Assembly (NCBI GenBank): GCA_905116865.2
Contig: CAJHNH020000710.1
Span: 35,001 to 99,000, forward strand
Reading direction: 5' to 3'
Source of the DNA: Candidula unifasciata
Taxonomy: Eukaryota; Mollusca; Gastropoda; Stylommatophora; Geomitridae
DNA: 64,000 nt
The position numbers and the translations under genes are program-made. Positions 12,008 to 22,745 of this stretch are shown here, piece by piece; within the stretch, counting starts at the first letter, position 1; the number at the start of each line of letters is the position of its first letter. The notes under the pieces were generated by a model. The model searched no databases. It saw only the letters and a program-made list of their open reading frames with translations, and was not told the DNA's origin.

Positions 12008-12348
12008 CACGACCAGCTCCATCTGACGGGCCGTGCTACTGACGTCACCGGGTCGGGCTAACAATGCGTTAACGCAGCGGTTCTCAAACAAGAAATAAAC
12101 TATTTTCGACAGTGGCAAGGGAAGACAACTTAAATTTCAACTTTTAAGTATCTACATGCCTTCTTTAATAATTTCCCAATTTTTACCCGATTTTTCTTGA
12201 TTATTGCCGCGACACCCCTGGCATACGCTCACGACCCCCCAGGGTGCCTCGGCACCCAGTTTGAGAACCGCTGTGTTAACTCATCGGTAGCCCGCCCAGG
12301 TGACGTCAGCAACACGTTCCGTCAGCTGGAGCCGGTCGTGATGCAGTC
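12008..12348. mobile_element. Palindromic MITE interrupted by a hAT-like element
   Basis: The left arm (12008-12074) starts tcacgaccagctcc and contains tgctactgacgtcacc. The right arm (12275-12343), read in reverse, starts tcacgaccggctcc and contains tgttgctgacgtcacc. The arms are similar over about 67 bp. The centre is occupied by the hAT-like element at 12075-12273. Each arm carries a TGACGTCA palindrome, which matches the CRE/ATF binding consensus. Whether that has any role is unknown. Confidence 0.75.
12075..12273. mobile_element. hAT-like non-autonomous element, nested
   Basis: The ends are cagcggttctcaaac and, on the opposite strand, cagcggttctcaaactgggt. This matches the CAGNGGTTCTCAAAC type of terminal repeat known from hAT/Charlie-group elements. 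Candidate 8-bp target duplications are cgttaacg (left) and tgttaact (right), 6 of 8 matching. At 199 bp it has no room for a transposase. Related ends are at 28057-28308 and 59599-60062. Confidence 0.8.
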
Positions 12349-12700
12349 AACAACTTAACGTTACTTACAAGATGGGTAGTGAGTGTTGCACAAATGACTA
12401 ATGTAATGGAGACTGCATTGGAAAGGTGCAGAAAGGAGGAGGGATCTGTCGTAGGCACTGCTGTACCGTTTTCCCCGATAAGAAGACCGGTTCTTCTAAT
12501 AAATTTTGCTTCAAGAAATCTACTATGGCTTATTTTCTAAGGATGTGGGGTTTCTTGTGACCTTCTAGGAAGTTTGAAAACACTGTGACTGGTTCAGCAA
12601 ACCGACAGTGACTTAATTTAGTGCTCGAAGAAAATGAGGATATCTCACGAACCGACTGGAATCAATACAATGTTCTTACCAACCCTATGCTATCAATGTC
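12349..12700. other. No feature recognised
   Basis: Unique-looking sequence between the MITE and the 30-bp minisatellite, with no exon signature. Confidence 0.5.
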
Positions 12701-12726
12701 AAACATGGACACTGTCTACAAAAGCT

Positions 12727-14645
12727 GCAGGTATAACTGCTGTATGGGAGAAACTGCAGGTGTGAAAGCTGTATAGGAGACAGCTGAAGGCATGACTGCT
12801 GAATGGGGGACAGCTGAAGGAATGACTGCTGTATGGGAGACAGGTGCAGGTGTGACTGCTGTATGGGAGACAGCTGAAGGTGTGACTGCTGTATGGAAGA
12901 TAGGTGCAGGTGTGACTGCTGTATGGGAGACAGCTGAATGTGTGACTGCTGTATGTGAGATAGTTGCAGTTGTGACTGCTGTATGGGAGACAGCTGAAGG
13001 TGTGACTGCTGTATGGGAGACAGGTGAAGGTATGACTGCTGAATGGGAGACAGCTGAAGGTGTGACTGCTGTATGGGAGACAGCTGAAGTTGTGACTGCT
13101 GTATAGGAGACAGCTGAAGGTGTGACTGATGTATGGGAGATAGGTGCAGTTGTGACTGCTGTATGGGAGACAGCTGAAGGTGTGACTGCTGTATGGGAGA
13201 CAGCTGCAGATGTGACTGCTGTATGGGAGACAGCTGCAGATGTGACTGCCGAATGGGAGACAACTGCAGGTGTGACTGCTGTATAGGAGACAGCTGAAGG
13301 TATGACTGCTGTAAGAGAGACGGCTGCAGATGTGACTGTTGTATGTGAGACAGGTGAAGGTGTGACTGCTGTATGGGAGACAGCTGAAGGTGTGACTGCT
13401 GCATGTGAGACAGCTGCAGGTGTGACAGCTGTATGGGAGACAGCTGCAGGTGGGACTGCTGTATGGGAGACAGGTGAAGGTATAACTGCTGTATGGGAGA
13501 CAACTGAAGGTGTGACTGCTGTATGGGAGACAGCTGAAGGTGTGACTGCTGTATGGGAGACAGCTGAAGGTATGACTGCTGTATGGGAGACAGCTGAAGG
13601 TGTGACTGCTGTATGGGAGACAGCTGAAGGTGTGACTGCTGTATGGAAGACAGCTGAAGGTGTGACTGCTGTATGGGAGACAGGTGAAGGTATAACTGCT
13701 GTATGGGAGACAGCTGAAGGTGTGACTGCTGTATGAGAGATAGCTAAAGGTGTGACTGCTGTATGAGAGACAGCTGAAGGTGTGACTGCTGTATGGGAGA
13801 CAGCTGAAGGTGTGACTGCTGTATGGGAGACAGCTGAAGGTATGACTGCTGTATGGGAGACAGCTGAAGGTGTGACTGCTGTATGGGAGACAGCTGAAGG
13901 TGTGACTGCTGTATGGGAGACAGCTGAAGGTATGACTGCTGTATGGGAGACAGCTGAAGGTGTGACTGCTGTATGGGAGACAGCTGAAGGTGTGATTGCT
14001 GTATGGGAGACAGCTGAAGGTGTGACTGCTGTATGGGAGACAGCTGAAGGTGTGATAGCTGTATGGGAGACAGCTGAAGGTGTGACTGCTGTATGGAAGA
14101 CAGCTGAAGGTGTGACTGCTGTATGGGAGACAGGTGAAGGTATAACTGCTGTATGGGAGACAGCTGAAGGTGTGACTGCTGTATGAGAGATAGCTAAAGG
14201 TGTGACTGCTGTATGAGAGATAGCTAAAGGTGTGACTGCTGTATGAGAGACAGCTGAAGGTGTGACTGCTGTATGGGAGACAGCTGAAGGTGTGACTGCT
14301 GTATGGGAGACAGCTGAAGGTGTGATTGCTGTATGGGAGACAGCTGAAGGTGTGACTGCTGTATGGGAGACAGCTGAAGGTGTGACTGCTGTATGAGAGA
14401 CAGCTGAAGGTGTGACTGCTGTATGGGAGACAGCTGAAGGTGTGACTGCTGTATGGGAGACAGCTGAAGGTGTGACTGCTGTATGAGAGACAGCTGAAGG
14501 TGTGATTGCTGTATGGGAGACAGCTGAAGGTGTGACTGCTGTATGAGAGACAGCTGAAGGTGTGACTGCTGTATGGGAGACAGCTGAAGGTGTGATTGCT
14601 GTATGGGAGACAGCTGAAGGTGTGATTGCTGTATGGGAGACAACT
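12727..14645. repeat. 30-bp minisatellite, about 64 copies
   Basis: The unit is gggagacagctgaaggtgtg plus actgctgtat. Because 30 bp is ten codons, frames stay open for hundreds of codons on both strands. One minus-strand frame runs 669 codons (14708-12699) as a Ser/Cys/Tyr decapeptide repeat. Copies at the left (12727-13500) are heterogeneous, whereas copies at 13500-14640 are nearly uniform. A four- to five-unit signature at 13642-13770 recurs at 14092-14220, exactly 450 bp (15 units) away. A protein-coding role looks unlikely. Confidence 0.96.
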
Positions 14646-14659
14646 AAAGAAGATTATGA

Positions 14660-14885
14660 TTGTTTGTCCACTTCTGGACTTTGGACCTAATGCAAAACTT
14701 GCGTGCACAACTGTTTTACAGATCTGGTTTAATATCTATGCAGACTTGTTTCATCAGATGCACTCCGACTTCGAAGGAAACATTGGCTGCCTTTTAAGAC
14801 ATGATTGTTATGGAGCAGTTGGTTGACTACTATAGTGTGGGGGGGGGGGCGCCCCTAACAATAGGACCCTGAAACCCACACGGAG
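14660..14885 (-). repeat. Dispersed repeat, family D
   Basis: Diverged minus-strand copy recognised by agatgcactccgacttcgaa and a preceding acagatctgg segment. A G-rich low-complexity run (14838-14848) lies near its 5' end. Confidence 0.65.
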
Positions 14886-15073
14886 AAAACAACTAGTCAG
14901 TTATAAACTACTTTAACTTGTCAAACTTTCGTACTTTTCGTACTAAGAAACGACCAACTGACCGACCAGCCAGCCAATCAACACTTTTAGCTTGTAATTT
15001 TGTACCAAGAACCAACCAAAATATCAACAAACCAAACAACCAACAAACTTAACAGACTGCAATAATTGGAGGG

Positions 15074-16284
15074 GGAATTACTCTACTTTCAGTACCAAGC
15101 AAAATATTTTGTAAAATCATCATAATGCGGCTTGAAAAAGGAGTAGATAAATGCCTACGAGTGGAACAAGCAGGATTTAGAAAGGGCAGAGAAATAACTG
15201 AGCACATCTTCGCCATACGTAACATTTTAGAACAATGCAATGAATGGCAGAGAAGTATATATATTAAGTTTTGTGGACTTTGAGAAAGCTTTTGACAGCG
15301 TCCATAGAGACGGTCTGTGGAAAATTTTACGACATTATGGAATTCCCCAAAAAAATAGTCGACATAATTGCTCTCTTCTATAAATACTTTTCCTGCAGTA
15401 TAAAAAATTACAATACATCTTTCCCAGTAAAGACAGATGTAAGACAGGGATGTGTTATGTCATCTCTCCTCTTCAACCTTGTGATTGATTGGATACTAAA
15501 GAACACAGTAGACAGGACATTAAGAGGCATACGATGGACTCCATTCACCATGCTTGAGGACCTTGATTTTGCAGATGATATAGCACTCCTATCACATAAA
15601 CATGAACATATACAAGAGAAAAGTAACAGACTACACTGCACCGCAGAAATGGTGGGACTGAGAATAAATACAAAGAAAACTAAGATCATGACAAACAGTC
15701 CAAACCAACAACCAGTGACCATAAGTAACCAATCACATTTCACATATCTTGGCAGTGTGGTGTCCCTACTGGGAGGGACAGAGGAAGACATACAGTCACG
15801 CCTGAACAAAGCTAGAGCTACTTTTAAAAGGATGAGGCAAATCCAGAAATCCAACAATTACTGCAGAGGAACGAAACTCTGACTCTACAAGAACATCATT
15901 TTGCCAGTTCTTCTTTATGGAGCGATATGCTGGAGAATGATCAAAAAGGATGCACACAAGCTGTCCACCTTCCACCACACATGTCCACGTAGAATTATCA
16001 AAATTTTCTGGCCAGATACAATCTCAAACACTAAACTACTTCAAGCCACAAACCAAGAAACTTTACACAGTATGATTACCAAGAGAAGATGGAAATGGCT
16101 TGGCCACGTTATGAGAATGACTTCTGATATACCTGCCAAAACAGCTCTCACATGGACACCAGAGGGAAAGAGAAAACAGGGGCGCCCAAAAACAACATGG
16201 AAACGAACGATGGAAAGTGACCTGAGTGCGGCATCTTTGACATGGAAAACTGCACTGAAGATTGCACAGGACAGGAAAGCATAG
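15074..16284 (+). pseudogene. Non-LTR retrotransposon reverse transcriptase, inactivated
   Basis: This is the C-terminal half of a LINE ORF2 that would copy element RNA at a nicked target. In order it shows EQAGFRKGREITEHIF (RT fingers, 15150-15210), FVDFEKAFDSVHRDG (motif A region, 15267-15312), RQGCVMSSLLFNLVIDWI (motif B, about 15440-15495), the catalytic FADDIALLS (about 15570-15596), FTYLGSVVS, then the thumb and a C-terminal WKWLGHVMRM...GRPKTTWKR segment. It is broken by a frameshift near 15260, another near 15349 and an in-frame TGA at 15880-15882. The frame ends at TAG, 16282-16284. The endonuclease domain is absent upstream. The layout resembles RTE/CR1-like elements common in invertebrates; the clade is not certain. 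Confidence 0.93.
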
Positions 16285-17120
16285 AAAGTCCTTTCTGAAG
16301 CCTCATGTGCCACTAGGCATAACGAGAACTGAAGAACAAAGTATCTTAGCTTGTCAAACTCTCGTGTAAGAAAACAACTAATCAATAAACCAAATAACCA
16401 AACAACTAAAGAATCAACCGACCAGTAAATCAATTAGTCAACCAACAAACAATTTTAGCTTGTTATACTTCGGTGCTAAGAACTAACAAGCCAGTCAACC
16501 AATTAACCAAAGAATCAACCAGCTATCTAATTAACTAATCAACCAACAAACTACCTTAGCTTGTTATACTACCCTGCTAAGAACCAACAAGTTGAAAAGG
16601 TTTAGATAAAGATACTCGCAGGGCCATGTTGTGCTATTATACAGAGTTCCGGCTGCATCAGGCGGCACCATAAGGGATGAGCAGCACAAGCAGCGAAATC
16701 AAAATTCATTTCCAACATTTAAGAGGCGGCATTTTGAAGACTTGCATAATACTGGGAAACTCTACCACACGGCTAAGGACCCTCGCACCGTGTCTCGGCC
16801 ACTTGTCTTGTGCAAAATAACAACAAAAGTATGGTAGTGCCGTTGGAACAGATAACATTTATGTATCGCCTGCAAACGACATAATGAGAAGTATAAAGAG
16901 AGAGAGGCGAGACAGACCAGCAATAACAAACCGACCGACAGTGAATGTCATATTCTAAAGTGGTTACAAAATGGCAGGGGATATAATTATGTGCTCAACC
17001 CTTGACAGGGTGAATTAGAAATTTGGCGAGATGCCATTACACAGAGCTGTCTAAACTTTTTTTTCGTTGGTGACACACTTCTATTGCTGTATGGTAGTGA
17101 ATCCAAAGACTTTGGAGGTG
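16285..17120. other. C/A-rich simple repeat and unassigned sequence
   Basis: 16370-16570 is rich in irregular CCAA and AACC words, the complement of the 6380-6900 type. 16600-17120 contains no exon, domain or recognised repeat. Confidence 0.55.
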
Positions 17121-17129
17121 ACGGAAATG

Positions 17130-17487
17130 TGGGTTTTCAGGCAAAAGTTAAGAATCCATTGGACTGCCAGAGTAACTAACGAGGATTGATTGAAGGAAGC
17201 TAATGAAAGCAGATTATTATGCACAGCTATGAGGAAAAGACAAGCACTGTTCTTTGGTCATGTAAAGGGGGGTGGGGGAGAGGGCTGTATAGAATGTTGT
17301 GATGACTAGAAAGATTCACGGTAAGAGGGAGAGGCAGACCGAGAGAGATGATGAACTGCGTCGGTGGCAGACGGATATCATCGGTGGAATTGATCCTGAG
17401 GACAAGGGACCGAGATCTGTGGATATGCATGAACGCTTACGCCAGTCGACAAGGCACGTGATGATGATGATGATGATGATGATGACC
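17130..17487 (+). pseudogene. LINE ORF2 C-terminal fragment with (ATG)n tail
   Basis: Frames read HWTARVTNED, then MRKRQALFFGHVKGG, as in the C-terminal region of LINE ORF2 proteins, with frameshifts and stops. The fragment ends in atgatgatg repeated about nine times (17458-17485), a typical simple-repeat LINE tail. Related tails with gatgatgat are at 41560-41785 and 53630-53830. Confidence 0.75.
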
Positions 17488-17539
17488 CAATTCTAGACAA
17501 ACATAATTTCCTAACACAGTAATTCTTTCTGCTAGAGAA

Positions 17540-17790
17540 AGTTAGTTGCGTATCCTTTACAGGACTTTGCAGAGCCAACCACAGCATATTATTGCAAGAG
17601 GGGGGGGGGGGTGCTATTGTGGTTTTACTAGGCACATTATACGTCCAATAGTTTGCCATTGCTATTTGAACGGGCAGCTCTCGGTACCACTGTCAAAACC
17701 AACACAAGGCAAATCATCCTCAGCTGGGATCGAACGTGGCACCCCGGCATTACGAAGCGCTTTTGCAACGCCTCCTATTGGTTAGGACAG
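17540..17790 (-). repeat. tRNA-derived SINE, family B
   Basis: Minus-strand copy. Its 3' end gttgcgtatcctttacagg lies at the left and the B box gatcgaacgtgg near 17728. A G run at 17601-17610 is inserted relative to the 5953 copy. Confidence 0.85.
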
Positions 17791-17814
17791 ACGAAAACAT
17801 ACATAAATTGCGAA

Positions 17815-17900
17815 TGGTGTCTCTTTATGTCACATGGTGTTTATCGCTCCTGTTGCTGTCCTGATGAGGTTGAACTTTACTCACTGACTCACATGAACTG
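17815..17900 (+). repeat. Dispersed repeat, family E, 3' fragment
   Basis: Only the last 80 bp of the family (gtgtttatcgctcctgttgc) plus a cactgactcac end. Confidence 0.6.
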
Positions 17901-17948
17901 CACTAACGAAACGTTTCATGACAAACTCATCTCTTGAAAACATTTCTT

Positions 17949-18037
<89 letters not shown>
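17949..18037. repeat. (TA)n microsatellite
   Basis: About 44 TA dinucleotides with one early interruption, abutting a family A SINE. Confidence 0.97.
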
Positions 18038-18039
<2 letters not shown>

Positions 18040-18385
18040 CCCATAAGTGCTCCGCTCTTCCTCTAACTCAAGTCTGAGTCCGAAGAAGTTCAGCACAGTG
18101 CACAGGCTCTGAAGCACCGGCGAGGATCCTGAAATACTTTGTGTAGATTTTTAGCTAAAAATTTTGACCAGGCAGCGCTGTTATGCTACTCTTTTCGATT
18201 TCCAACTGACAAGGGATTTTTACGTGCGGAACAATGCACACAGACGTCCCACTTACTACCCAGAGACCTGGGGGAATTACTAGAAGTTCACACCAGCGTG
18301 AAAAAATCCTATCCCTTATCGGGAATTGAACCCGGAACCCCTAGCACTCAAGGCCGACACCATGCCCCGAAACCACGCAGCTACC
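18038..18385 (-). repeat. tRNA-derived SINE, family A
   Basis: Fullest minus-strand copy. The tRNA-like head at the right contains gggaattgaacccggaaccc, so the minus strand reads gggttccgggttcaattccc with a B box. The body shares ctcttttcgatttccaact with the copy at 4450-4766. Confidence 0.85.
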
Positions 18386-18667
18386 ATTGCCGAAAGAAGG
18401 AGACGATTATTCTGCTTAACGCCTTACGTTCGCGCGACACTTCTTTATACTGCAGTCGACAAAGCAACGTGTTGCGACAACCAGCTTTGAAAGCTCTGTC
18501 AAAACATGTTGGGACGATCGGTTGACGACGGAAGATGACAAAACACTTACAATAGGTTGGGTCTTTGCTTAGGGCCTATGTTGCTTTGGGGACTGTGATA
18601 GTAACCGCCGAGCACGCTCAGCTGCAAGGACAGTGGTCATAAGTCTTGACTTAGGTTGGGGCTCTAT
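18386..18667. other. No feature recognised
   Basis: Nothing assignable between SINE A and the fold-back element. Confidence 0.45.
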
Positions 18668-18863
18668 TCTTTTATTTCACCCCATTTTGGGGACTCCGAG
18701 ATTTCACGGGGATCTCCCGGAAAAGTCCAATATTATAGGGGGGTTAGAGTTGGGGTTAGTGTTAGTCGGTGTTTATTTCACGCCCTAATACCTCTATACT
18801 ATTGGACTTCTCCGGAAACTCCCCACGAAATCTCAAAGTCCCCGAGATGGGGTGAAATAAAAG
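18668..18863. mobile_element. Fold-back MITE, about 196 bp
   Basis: The left arm tcttttatttcaccccattt is the inverse of the right arm, which read in reverse is tcttttatttcaccccatct. The arms stay similar over about 70 bp through ggggactccgagatttc/ggggactttgagatttc and aagtccaata. There is no coding capacity. A short spacer (gttagggttagtgtt type) separates the arms. Target duplications are not clear. Confidence 0.75.
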
Positions 18864-18869
18864 AAAAGA

Positions 18870-19317
18870 TTTGGGCTGGTTCAAGTTAAGAATCAACATC
18901 GCAAAACTCGAGACATTTTCACAAGCTTTCGGTCCACCTCTTCAACAGCCAGCGAATTCCAGTGCAGACGATGCGCGTCAAGCAGTTTGATTGTATGCCA
19001 ATTTTGCGGAGTTTTCCCTTTCCTCTGAGCGCAGTCTTTCGGCCAGATCTATTGGCTAGTCTCTACGATACCACTCCCTCCACTCCATGTTGATATATTT
19101 GCGCACCAACATAGCTCACTTGCTCCAAAAAGGCACTGACTGCGTCTAGCTTGTCATGTATCAACTCACCACCCATTAGTGCAGCACCGGCCAATCTATC
19201 TACCTTTTGGTTTTCCATTACAGTTACATTTCCCGAAGGAGAGTCATACGCTTGAATCCATATCCATTTGCAATTTAAAAGAATACAGTATTATCTGGGC
19301 TAACAAATCTGTTCTTT
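18870..19317. other. No gene; short hammerhead-like remnant
   Basis: Minus strand 18954-18911 contains ctgttgaagaggtgg followed by accgaaagcttg; see findings. The rest shows nothing. Confidence 0.45.
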
Positions 19318-19702
19318 TTCTTCTCCTTTTTTTTTTTTTGCTTCTTCTTCTTCTTCTTCTTGTTCTTCTTCTTCTTCTTCTTCTTCTTCTTCTTCTTCTT
19401 CTTGTTCTTGTTCTTGTTCTTGTTCTTCTTCTTCTTCTTCTTCTTCTTCTTCTTGTTCTTCTTCTTCTTGTTCTTCTTCTTCTTCTTGTTCTTCTTCTTC
19501 TTCTTTTTCTTCTTCTTGTTCTTCTTCTTCTTCTTCTTCTTCTTCTTCTTCTTCTTCTTCTTCTTCTTCTTCTTCTTCTTCTTTCTTCTTCTTCTTCTTC
19601 TTTCTTCTCTTTTTCTTCTTCTTCTTCTTCTTTTCTTTCTTCTTCTTCTTCTTCTTCTTCTTCTTCTTCTTCTTCTTTTCTTCTTCTTCTTCTTCTTCTT
19701 CG
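19318..19702. repeat. (TTC)n polypyrimidine tract, about 385 bp
   Basis: TTC repeats with occasional TTG and extra T. Poly-Phe, poly-Leu, poly-Ser and Lys/Arg frames on both strands are artefacts. A mirror-symmetric purine/pyrimidine tract of this length can form triplex (H-) DNA. Confidence 0.98.
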
Positions 19703-20168
19703 TCGACAGCCTTACAGTTCGATATTGAAACATTACCCGTCGACAGCTACAGTTTAAACGGATATTGAAACATTACCCGTCGACAGCTGACAGTTAAACG
19801 GATATTGAAACATTACCCGTCGACAGCTGACAGTTAAACGGATATTGAAACATTACCCGTCGACAGCTGACAGTTAAACGGATATTGAAACATTACCCAT
19901 CGTCAGCTGACAGTTAAACGGATATTGAAACATTACCCGTCGACAGCTGACAGTTAAACGGATATTGAAACATTACCCGTCGACAGCTGACAGTTAAACG
20001 GATATTGAAACATTACCCGTCGACAGCTGACAGTTAAACGGATATTGAAACATTACCCATCGTCAGCTGACAGTTAAACGGATATTGAAACATTACCCAT
20101 CGTCAGCTGACAGTTAAACGGATATTGAAACATTACCCGTCGACAGCTGACAGTTAAACGGATATTGA
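19703..20168. repeat. 40-bp satellite, about 11.5 copies
   Basis: The unit is gatattgaaacattacccgt plus cgacagctgacagttaaacg. The array follows the TTC tract directly. Units are nearly identical, with two alternative forms at one site, cccgtcgac or cccatcgtc. The first unit differs (a short cgttcg-type junction and cagctacagttt). Confidence 0.97.
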
Positions 20169-20209
20169 AAAATTAGAACACCAGAAAGGGCAACAAAAGC
20201 GCGGTTAAA

Positions 20210-20632
20210 CCTGCAGCCCCGTGCGGCAAGGGTAGCTGCGTGGTCTCTAGGCATGGTGTCTGCCTCGAGTTCTAGAGGTTCCGGGTTCAATTCTCGGTAA
20301 GGGCCGGGATTTTTTCACGTGGACTTAGACTTCTAGTAATTTCCCTTGGTCTCCGGGTAGTGAGATCGGACGCCCGTGTGCATTGTTGCGCACGTAAAAA
20401 TTCCCTTGGCAGTTGGAAATTGAAAAGAGTAGCCTAACGGCGCTGTCCGGCCAAAATTTGGAGTTAAAAATCTACCCAAAGTGTTTCAGGATCCTCGCCA
20501 GTGCTACAGAGCCTGTGCACTGTGCTGAGTTTCTTCGGACTCAGACGAGTAAGAAGAAGAACGGAGCACTTATGGGTTACACCTGTGTGCCATGATGTTG
20601 ATCCGTTGTTTAAACCCTAAAAAAAAAAAAAC
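20210..20632 (+). repeat. tRNA-derived SINE, family A, full-length
   Basis: The head ggtagctgcgtggtctctag and B-box region ccgggttcaattctc open the element; the body carries the family core in reverse of 4450-4766. It ends in about 13 A at 20619-20631. This copy sets the family's orientation. Confidence 0.88.
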
Positions 20633-20834
20633 CTCAAACCCAGTGCAGGAAAGGACCTGGTGTTGTTTCCCTTTGAATATCATGGATTGTGCGCTAGCTA
20701 GCCTGTCCGGTGAACGTAAGTTTAAACCCGCTTTGAATGGAAGAGTGGCTTAAAGATATCATGCCCTTCAACTAGTAGCCGGTGGGCCACAGGTGGACTG
20801 CCGAAACGTCCGGGTGGGCGGCAAAAGAATATTT

Positions 20835-21012
20835 ACCAAATCCTCTAGCGGCTCAGCCTTGGGTACCGGGTGCAATCCTGGGAAGTAGAGGCGGCCGGCA
20901 TGATGCTGACCACATCACCCATCTTGTGCCGTTGGTCTATAAAAATATAGGTCTAGCCCTATATGCCCTATACGCCTAAAGGCGTAGAAAGGGTCCTTTA
21001 CTTTTTTTTTTT
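20835..21012 (+). repeat. tRNA-derived SINE, family C
   Basis: The head ggtaccgggtgcaatcctgg leads into gctgaccacatcacccatct and ataggtctagccctatatgc, ending in a T run at 21003. Confidence 0.8.
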
Positions 21013-21254
21013 TTACTTACCTCTAGCGGCTACATGATTACGGCACTACAATGTTACGTTGTCAGACTTCTGCGTGTCACATACACACAAAGCGGGTGTA
21101 AAAAGGTCGAGAACACTGGTATATAGCACTAAGTTTTCCCGGTTCGTGTCACGGCGCGGAAGACTTAGAAATTTAAATTATAAGAAAATAAATGGTATGC
21201 TCCATATCACGCACTAATGCCTGGCCGCAGTGCAGAACGCAATTTTTTTTAACA

Positions 21255-21415
21255 TTCCACCCCGTCTGCTGTCGTGGGCCCTATTAAAACCTGCGGTTAA
21301 ACGGGTTTCCTGGGTCTTGTGCTTGGGGGATTCTCATCCAAATGATGACACTTTGTGTCACTAGGTGTTTATCGCTCGTTGTGTAGTCCTGGTGGGGGTT
21401 GAACGTCACTCATTC
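21255..21415 (+). repeat. Dispersed repeat, family E
   Basis: Diverged copy with gacactttgtgtcactaggt and gtttatcgctcg. Confidence 0.65.
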
Positions 21416-22435
21416 GATATCACCGGACTAAGGTGTAGCAGAACTGGTGCTTGTCTCTACTGGACAAGAACGTGAATCCAAGAGTACTCAGAAGTAATTT
21501 TATATTACGATACGTTATCTTGATCGACATCACTGCACACCGGGCATTCCCACCAGTGCTCAGTGTTTCGATGCAGACGCTATTCCAATTAAACTCTACT
21601 AACTGTTCCCATACGAAATGATTTACTGTCTTCTGTCCTGAGCTCAGAGAAATGTGTCAACGGGAATTGACAAGTGGATCTATTGGTAAATAATAGATTA
21701 AATAAGCGGCAAGAAGCATGCACCGAGTTAATAATAGTCAAAGTTGTACGATATACCGCTGGGAAATGACGAGTCTAACGCTAAACCCGACAACCTGACG
21801 GTTTGAAAATACATACCTGCCGTACACCTTCGTGTTGAAATGCCATATACTTGTCACTGCATCTGAAACGAACTCCCATATGGTCGAACCCTCATGCTTC
21901 GGGCAAAAGCACTAGAACAAATGTAGCCACTTGTTAACCAGATTGAAGTGAAGTGACGTCACACTGCCTGAAACTTTACAGCTCTGGCAATCACGCGATG
22001 TAGTCCCATAAATAATTACACAGCCAGCGTGCTAATTCAATCTGTCCCATCTATTTATTACATTACTTGTCGTCAGTTACAATTACTTCTTTTTTGGTTG
22101 GATCTGTGTTCCTATGCAGATCTGTGGCTTAGAGGTTGTGAATGCGTTTCACAATCCTTGATGTAATTAGTTCCATGTCTTTAGCAGTCAGTGCATAACA
22201 AGAATGTTATCATGGCCTTCTAAAAGTGGTAAGAGAATCGCACTGTGGAAGAGACTGGGACATCACCAGGCAACATTTTAAATGACGACAGCAGATGCAT
22301 ATACCAACTGCAGGCAACCTTCACTGCAGAGACTGTACAATGTTTTTGTAAGCGCAGTGGCTATTCACTTGCCCACTATCTAAAATGTCTTGGATTCGAA
22401 CCCGCAGGGTCCAAACATAGTCAGTGGCTCCATCG
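21416..22435. other. No gene; possible SINE head scraps
   Basis: Mostly unassigned. 22118-22160 (tctgtggcttagaggttgtg) resembles the head of a family B SINE. 22385-22425 contains ggattcgaacccgcagg, a B-box-like motif on the minus strand. Both are too short to be sure. Confidence 0.4.
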
Positions 22436-22602
22436 CGGGAAACCCCTCCCCATTCACCAAAAAAAAAAAAAAAACACACACATATCTACAGTTTCCCTAA
22501 CAAGCATGTCGTACAAGTCAACTAATTAGGTGAGTTTCCTTCGAAGTCGGAGTGTATCTGCCTGGGAGACAAGGAGCTAACACCAATAAGTCAGATCTGT
22601 GT
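22436..22602 (+). repeat. Dispersed repeat, family D
   Basis: Has an A run (22459-22474), then ccctaacaagcatgtcgtac, tcgaagtcggagtgtatctg and agtcagatctgtg; truncated before the GAAGAA end. Confidence 0.7.
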
Positions 22603-22745
22603 TCATAAACGAATTCGAGGTTGAGTGAACCCCGGGAACCGCCCGGCTTCGATCACCAGCTGTGGGCTGCAGCGAGTCGCAGCTGAATTTGAAAGCGAGT
22701 CTCCTATCGACTGCGCTAACGCGGCCCCCTGCCAACAGCTCTTTA
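22602..22745 (-). repeat. tRNA-derived SINE, family H
   Basis: The minus strand reads gttagcgcagtcgatagg (A-box-like), then ggtgatcgaagccgggcgg (B-box-like) and gttcccggggttcactcaac. It matches the plus-strand copy at 63450-63570. Confidence 0.7.

Noticed and set aside
12699..14708. 669-codon minus-strand open frame
   Set aside because: Made almost wholly of the 30-bp minisatellite, with equally open frames on the other strand; no non-repeat domain.
15408..15857. 149-codon minus-strand frame
   Set aside because: Antisense shadow of the reverse transcriptase.
19179..19757. 192-codon Leu/Ser-rich frame and 152-codon Lys/Arg frame
   Set aside because: Direct translation of the TTC tract.
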